Source: JBBDNC01 sp040877875 (GTDB lineage: Bacteria > Bacteroidota > Rhodothermia > Balneolales > Balneolaceae). Taken from it: DNA of 11,088 nt. The DNA is taken from positions 1 to 11,088 of the forward strand of contig JBBDNC010000197.1 in NCBI GenBank assembly GCA_040877875.1. Direction: 5' to 3'. Below, piece by piece: positions 8,083-11,088 of the stretch. Within the stretch, counting starts at the first letter, position 1; every line of letters begins with the position of its first letter. The position numbers and the translations under genes are program-made. The notes under the pieces are model-generated. The model searched no databases. It saw nothing but the letters and a program-made list of their open reading frames with translations, and was not told the origin of the DNA.

Positions 8083-8132
8083 GGCCCCTTTGTAATTTCC
8101 GTAACATTTATTCAACGTCCGAACGGCCCCTT
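8083..8132. repeat. Two direct copies of GGCCCCTT upstream of the ppiD promoter
   Basis: GGCCCCTT occurs at 8083-8090 and 8125-8132, 42 bases apart start to start. The first copy sits within the 14-bp palindrome CAAAGGCCCCTTTG (8079-8092). Both lie in the 252-base space between mlaD and ppiD, upstream of the candidate promoter. They could be paired regulator sites, but chance cannot be excluded. The rest of 7947-8198 holds no gene I can support. Confidence 0.25.
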
Positions 8133-8180
8133 CATTTTATCCAGGCTGATTCACAACTCGCCTTGCATACAACCAAATTT

Positions 8181-8198
8181 CCTGGTGCATAATCCAGG
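8181..8198 (-). other. Small hairpin directly after the mlaD stop
   Basis: CCTGG (8181-8185) and CCAGG (8194-8198) are a 5-bp inverted repeat around an 8-base loop, adjoining the mlaD stop codon. On the minus strand it is followed by AAATTTGG, not a T-run, so it is at best a weak terminator or a 3'-end stabilising structure. Confidence 0.25.
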
Positions 8199-9128
8199 TT
8201 AGAAAATTTCGATCAGCTTCATATGCCTGAGAAACCGGCGCGGGTTATCGTTGAAATTGCGAAGCAGTTCCTTGATTTCGACAGACAGGCTATCGGTATT
8301 ATGATAAAGAGAGGGGTCGTTAACCAATAATCCAAGTGTACCTTCCCCGTCATTAATTTTTGTAAGGATTCGATTCAGTTGATCCAGAGTTTGATCGAGT
8401 TCCATACTTCTTTTATTCAGCTCTTGAATGGTTTGATCAAGGTTGGTCAAGAGGCTGTCAACCCGGGGCCGGCTGTCCGTTGCCAGTGTATCGAGTTGAC
8501 TCATCACCCGGTTGGCAGATGAAAGAGTCTGATTCAGGTCCTGCTGACGGGATTCCAGCACTTCGGACAGGCTTCGGGTTACCGACTCAACATGCCGGAG
8601 GGACTCTCCGAAATTATTTTTACTGTCCTCGTCAAGTGTCTCATTCAACTGAAACAGAAACCGGTTCAGTTCAGTAAAAGAATCAGAGATATTGTCTCCC
8701 AGCTCCTGTCCTTTTTCGGCCAGAGTTTCCATCATTGTGTCCTCATAACGGCCTTCGATCTCTCCGCCATAGGTAACATACTCGTTGGAATCCCCCCTTT
8801 CGATCACAATGGCTTTCCCGTCAATCAAACCGATAGACGTCAAATGGGCAATCGACCCCTTCGGGATCTGAACATCCAGCTCGATGGCCATGACCACCTG
8901 TACGGTATTGTCAGGCTGCAGGGAAATTCTCCGTACCGAACCGATCTTTACGCCATTCATATAGATGACACTGCCGCTGCTCAAACCGTCCACCCGGTCA
9001 AAGTTCGAAATAATTTCATTCGACTGCCGAAAGATGGGAGCATCACTCATATAGCGAAATCCGGCATAGGCAACTATCACGGCAAGAAGTACTGTCAATC
9101 CGATTTTTGTCTCGTTACTTAAATTCAA
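8199..9128 (-). CDS. mlaD: MlaD-like MCE-domain lipid transport protein
   Basis: A 309-residue inner-membrane-anchored MCE protein; homologues form a hexameric ring on the periplasmic side of MlaE and bind phospholipid moving between the membranes. One helix at about 9-25 is followed by the MCE domain at about 38-116, with V-I-Y-M-N-G-V-K-I-G-S-V at 54-65 and I-G-L-I-D-G-K-A-I near 99-107. A long heptad-rich coiled coil spans about 135-258, typical of longer MCE proteins that reach across the periplasm. A final block E-G-T-L-G-L-L-V-N-D-P-S-L-Y (262-275) and N-P-R-R-F-L (295-300) follows. The start is TTG at 9128: no in-frame ATG precedes the membrane helix, M27 would delete it, and a strong Shine-Dalgarno run lies just upstream. 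It is third in the mlaE-mlaF-mlaD order, 142 bases after mlaF. Confidence 0.9.
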   Translation of the reverse strand: MNLSNETKIGLTVLLAVIVAYAGFRYMSDAPIFRQSNEIISNFDRVDGLSSGSVIYMNGVKIGSVRRISLQPDNTVQVVMAIELDVQIPKGSIAHLTSIGLIDGKAIVIERGDSNEYVTYGGEIEGRYEDTMMETLAEKGQELGDNISDSFTELNRFLFQLNETLDEDSKNNFGESLRHVESVTRSLSEVLESRQQDLNQTLSSANRVMSQLDTLATDSRPRVDSLLTNLDQTIQELNKRSMELDQTLDQLNRILTKINDGEGTLGLLVNDPSLYHNTDSLSVEIKELLRNFNDNPRRFLRHMKLIEIF

Positions 9129-9190
9129 AAGTTCCTTCTCCTTAATGTTTGTTGAACGTCTGATCCGGCATAATTCATCATGAACAGCAT
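9125..9190 (-). CDS. Possible 21-codon leader frame overlapping the mlaD start
   Basis: An ATG at 9190 opens a 21-residue frame, M-L-F-M-M-N-Y-A-G-S-D-V-Q-Q-T-L-R-R-R-N-F. Its TGA stop overlaps the TTG of mlaD in the four bases TTGA (9128-9125), the kind of junction used for translational coupling. An in-frame TAA lies two codons upstream of the ATG, so the frame cannot be longer. No Shine-Dalgarno site is seen for it and the peptide resembles nothing I know. Frames this short arise often by chance. Confidence 0.2.
   Translation of the reverse strand: MLFMMNYAGSDVQQTLRRRNF
9132..9143 (-). promoter_or_regulatory. Strong ribosome binding site for the TTG start of mlaD
   Basis: The minus strand reads AAGGAGAAGGAA, a double purine run. 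AAGGAG ends 9 bases and the second AAGGA 4 bases before the TTG at 9128. Strong Shine-Dalgarno sites are otherwise absent in this window, so it stands out and supports the TTG start. Confidence 0.6.
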
Positions 9191-9215
9191 AAATTACAAC
9201 CCTTTACAATTTAAT

Positions 9216-9232
9216 TAAATAATAATTATTTA
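9216..9232. repeat. 17-bp AT-only palindrome between mlaF and mlaD
   Basis: TAAATAAT, a central A, then ATTATTTA is a perfect inverted repeat in the most AT-rich part of the mlaF-mlaD spacer. It may be an operator, part of a promoter for mlaD, or only a by-product of base composition. No T-rich tail or GC stem supports a terminator. No clear -33/-7 pair was found near it. Confidence 0.35.
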
Positions 9233-9270
9233 TACGTAATCGGTCACCCGGCCTCATCGAAAGTGATCCA

Positions 9271-10008
9271 TTACCTTAATTGATATTCACTGGCAGTGAT
9301 AAAATGAATCAGGTCTTCCTGTTCACTTACCTTCAATTCTTGGATTGTTCCAAACCAACTTAATTTCTGACGGTTCAAAAACGCAACTTTATCTGCAATT
9401 TCAAGTACGCTGTGCATATCATGCGTCACAACAATGGAGGTAATTTTCAGAGTATCGGCCATGGTCACAATCAATGAATTAATCTCTTCGGCCGTCTCCG
9501 GATCCAGTCCCGAGGTAGGTTCATCGTACATCAGGCAATCCGGTTTTAATATAATGGCACGGGCAATCCCGACCCGTTTGCGCATGCCCCCCGATAGTTC
9601 CGACGTTTCCTTATGCATCGCATCTTCCAGCCCCACCATTTCCAGGGCTTCCTCAACATTTCGCTGGATCTCTTCTTCCGTTTTCTTTGTAAAATACCGA
9701 AGGGGAAAAGCGACATTCTCGAAGGTATTGATGGAGTCGAACAACGCCGAGCCCTGGAACAGGACTCCAAACCGTTGTCTCATCTTCCGGATTTTAACAT
9801 ACTCCTGTTGATGGATATTTGCCCCCTCGATCAAAACTTCGCCGGAATCCGGACGGAGCAGGGCATTGATATGCTTCATCAATACGGACTTCCCGCATCC
9901 GGAACGGCCGATAATGGCCACCGTTTCCCCTTCCAGAATTTCGAACGAGACATTTTCCCAAACCAGGGTCTCACCGAAACTTTTTGTTAAATTTCTGATT
10001 TTAATCAT
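9271..10008 (-). CDS. mlaF: MlaF-like ABC transporter ATPase
   Basis: A 245-residue ABC ATPase that would power the MlaE permease from the cytoplasm, driving lipid transfer through MlaD. All nucleotide-binding motifs are intact: Walker A G34-R-S-G-C-G-K40-S41, Q-loop Q85 in L-F-Q-G-S-A-L-F-D (typical of the MlaF/MCE ATPases), signature L138-S-G-G-M142, Walker B C-L-M-Y-D162-E163-P-T-S-G-L-D-P, and the H-loop H196. Length is normal for the family. The start gives the expected M-I-K-I-R-N-L-T-K-S-F-G. It lies 24 bases after mlaE and is probably co-transcribed with it. A separate MlaB-like STAS partner, which stabilises MlaF in E. coli, is not present here. Confidence 0.95.
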   Translation of the reverse strand: MIKIRNLTKSFGETLVWENVSFEILEGETVAIIGRSGCGKSVLMKHINALLRPDSGEVLIEGANIHQQEYVKIRKMRQRFGVLFQGSALFDSINTFENVAFPLRYFTKKTEEEIQRNVEEALEMVGLEDAMHKETSELSGGMRKRVGIARAIILKPDCLMYDEPTSGLDPETAEEINSLIVTMADTLKITSIVVTHDMHSVLEIADKVAFLNRQKLSWFGTIQELKVSEQEDLIHFITASEYQLR

Positions 10009-10032
10009 CGGATCAATAAAACCGGATTAAAC

Positions 10033-10770
10033 TTACAAGATGATGGCAGCAAGCAGGAAGTCGGCCAGCAGTACGTAAATACAACTCAGAACCGTAGCCT
10101 GGGTTGTGCTTTTACCGACTCCTTCGGCCCCTCCACTCGCAAAATACCCTTTGTAACACGAAATGGAAGTGATTACAAAACCGAAGACGAACGACTTGAC
10201 AAACCCGAACAACACGTCCCACGGATAAAAATACAGCCTCGCTCCTTTTAAAAAGTCAGCCGCCGGCAGGGCCCCGGAAGTGACCCCTGCAATAATACCT
10301 CCTCCGATCCCGAAAATAGAAGCGACGATATAAAGTACAGGGAACATCAGCAGACCCGCCAATACACGTGGTACCACCAGGAATGTTACGGAGTTGAATC
10401 CCATAGACTCCAGTGCATCCACTTGTTCACTTACACGCATGGTTCCCAATTCTGTTGCAATCCGGGCTCCGACTTTACCGGCAAGGACAAGGCTGGAGAT
10501 CACGGCAGCCAACTCAATCAGGATCGATTCGGAGACGATCGCCCCGATCGTCGACAACGGGATAAAGGAGAATTCAAGCTGGTATGCGGTTTGCAGGGTC
10601 AGCACGGCACCTGTAAAAACCCCCGTAAGCATAATAATACCCAGTGAATCGTATCCGACCTTCACCAGCTCATGTAAAAGGTTCTTACGATAGGAGCTGA
10701 CTTCCGTTGCAGATCGTAATGCCTGGTAGAGCAGGGTACTGTATTTTCCCAATTCCTGAAATGCGTACAT
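10033..10770 (-). CDS. mlaE: MlaE-like ABC permease (MCE system)
   Basis: A 245-residue inner-membrane permease of the MlaE/YrbE family, the membrane channel of the lipid transporter with MlaF and MlaD. It has an amphipathic N-terminal helix (about 5-30) and about five hydrophobic segments (near 43-60, 84-98, 128-165, 184-204 and 226-245). The family signature G-A-R-I-A-T-E-L-G-T-M is at 101-111, followed by V-S-E-Q-V-D-A-L-E-S-M-G (113-124), which contacts the ATPase. The conserved C-Y-K-G-Y and G-A-E-G-V-G-K-S-T-T near 205-223 is also present. It is first in the mlaE-mlaF-mlaD order. ATG 10770 gives the usual N-terminus; no Shine-Dalgarno site is evident. Confidence 0.94.
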   Translation of the reverse strand: MYAFQELGKYSTLLYQALRSATEVSSYRKNLLHELVKVGYDSLGIIMLTGVFTGAVLTLQTAYQLEFSFIPLSTIGAIVSESILIELAAVISSLVLAGKVGARIATELGTMRVSEQVDALESMGFNSVTFLVVPRVLAGLLMFPVLYIVASIFGIGGGIIAGVTSGALPAADFLKGARLYFYPWDVLFGFVKSFVFGFVITSISCYKGYFASGGAEGVGKSTTQATVLSCIYVLLADFLLAAIIL

Positions 10771-10999
10771 ATCCGTATTAAGTAAAATCGAAGAGTGTCA
10801 ATTCTGTAATAAGAAAGTTAGGGTTTGTCAGCAATTATTTGAAAAAATTAAAGAAACCTTTTTCAAACGTCTTTTGCCTGTCAATTAGCGTTATATTTTG
10901 ACTATATTACAAAAGATTTTGTCCAATTGAGATCTAATTCAGTCTATTTTTAAATTAGGTGTCAGGTAACAAGCTTATTTACAACATCAGAGTCTCATT
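10771..10999. other. AT-rich intergenic region upstream of mlaE
   Basis: These 229 bases are clearly richer in A/T than the flanking genes and hold no convincing gene on either strand. They must contain the signals for mlaE if it has its own promoter. Two TTGACA hexamers occur on the minus strand (10801-10796 and 10884-10879), but neither has a good partner element, and no exact TAnnTTTG was found toward mlaE. Confidence 0.5.
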
Positions 11000-11088
11000 T
11001 CAAGGTTGCAGATATTCTAAGAGGGCTTTGAATAACCAGGGGTTTTGTTCAATATCAAAGCCTAAGCGAATTCGGAACCGCAGTTTAT
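11000..11088 (-). CDS. C-terminal end of an unidentified protein (partial)
   Basis: One minus-strand frame is open from the window edge through 28 codons to a TGA at 11002-11000; the other two minus frames stop within a few codons of the edge. The residues read K-L-R-F-R-I-R-L-G-F-D-I-E-Q-N-P-W-L-F-K-A-L-L-E then Y-L-Q-P, a plausible protein end with charged and aromatic residues well mixed. Base composition shifts from AT-rich spacer to more balanced exactly here. I do not recognise the family. It points toward mlaE, 229 bases upstream of it, so it may or may not share its transcript. Confidence 0.45.
   Translation of the reverse strand, partial: KLRFRIRLGFDIEQNPWLFKALLEYLQP

Noticed and set aside
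6104..8198. An FMN riboswitch controlling ribD or ppiD
   Set aside because: No RFN-like conserved blocks are visible in front of ppiD; the ribD leader is in the gap, so it cannot be excluded there, but nothing supports it.
7945..8202. An open plus-strand frame of 86 codons opposite the mlaD-ppiD spacer
   Set aside because: It starts within the CCATGG shared with the ppiD start, runs opposite to the ppiD promoter region, has no recognisable family and no ribosome binding site, and is most simply chance.
10796..10884. Sigma-70-like TTGACA sites (minus strand, 10801-10796 and 10884-10879) as the mlaE promoter
   Set aside because: Neither has a convincing partner element at the right spacing; the nearer one would start transcription almost at the ATG.
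1..11088. Mobile elements, CRISPR arrays, toxin-antitoxin or defence genes
   Set aside because: No transposase, integrase, spaced direct repeats, attachment duplication next to the tRNA, or defence domains could be found; the genes are ordinary chromosomal envelope and metabolic functions.

Overview
The window comes from a Gram-negative, double-membraned bacterium, most likely of the Bacteroidota/Balneolota (FCB) group. This is inferred from a long Bacteroidota-style LptD, a compact MCE (Mla-type) transporter, a PpiD whose N-terminus carries a run like M-E-K-M-R ahead of one membrane anchor, promoter-like sequences resembling the Bacteroidota TTTG / TAnnTTTG pattern, and mostly weak Shine-Dalgarno sites. 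No species can be named from the sequence alone.

Layout, left to right. The 3' part of a tRNA-Lys(UUU) gene (1-50) is followed by a strong intrinsic terminator (95-133). A plus-strand run then encodes a DivIC/FtsB-like division protein (251-553), a ROK-family sugar kinase (633-1583) and a large LptD-like outer-membrane LPS assembly protein (1595-4303). The last two genes are only 11 bases apart. All remaining genes are on the minus strand and converge on lptD with a 28-base gap. In their own direction of transcription they are: the last 28 codons of an unidentified protein (right edge), mlaE permease, mlaF ATPase, mlaD MCE protein, a PpiD-type periplasmic chaperone cut by a 100-N assembly gap, ribD, and ribE. 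An apparent 988-codon reading frame through the gap is an artefact that joins ppiD to ribD.

Functionally the window is an envelope-biogenesis neighbourhood. LptD inserts LPS in the outer membrane, MlaEFD moves phospholipids between membranes, PpiD assists proteins leaving the Sec translocon, and DivIC/FtsB acts in septum formation. Two riboflavin-biosynthesis genes are attached downstream of ppiD. A good promoter candidate lies in front of ppiD with a perfect 7-bp inverted repeat over its upstream element, so ppiD-ribD-ribE may be a unit separate from mlaEFD.

I found no clearly new system, mobile element, CRISPR array or defence locus. The points most worth checking are the ROK kinase that has lost all three zinc cysteines, the two-cysteine arrangement of LptD, the ppiD promoter/inverted repeat, the TTG start of mlaD with an upstream 21-codon frame ending in a TTGA overlap, and the sequence hidden by the N gap.
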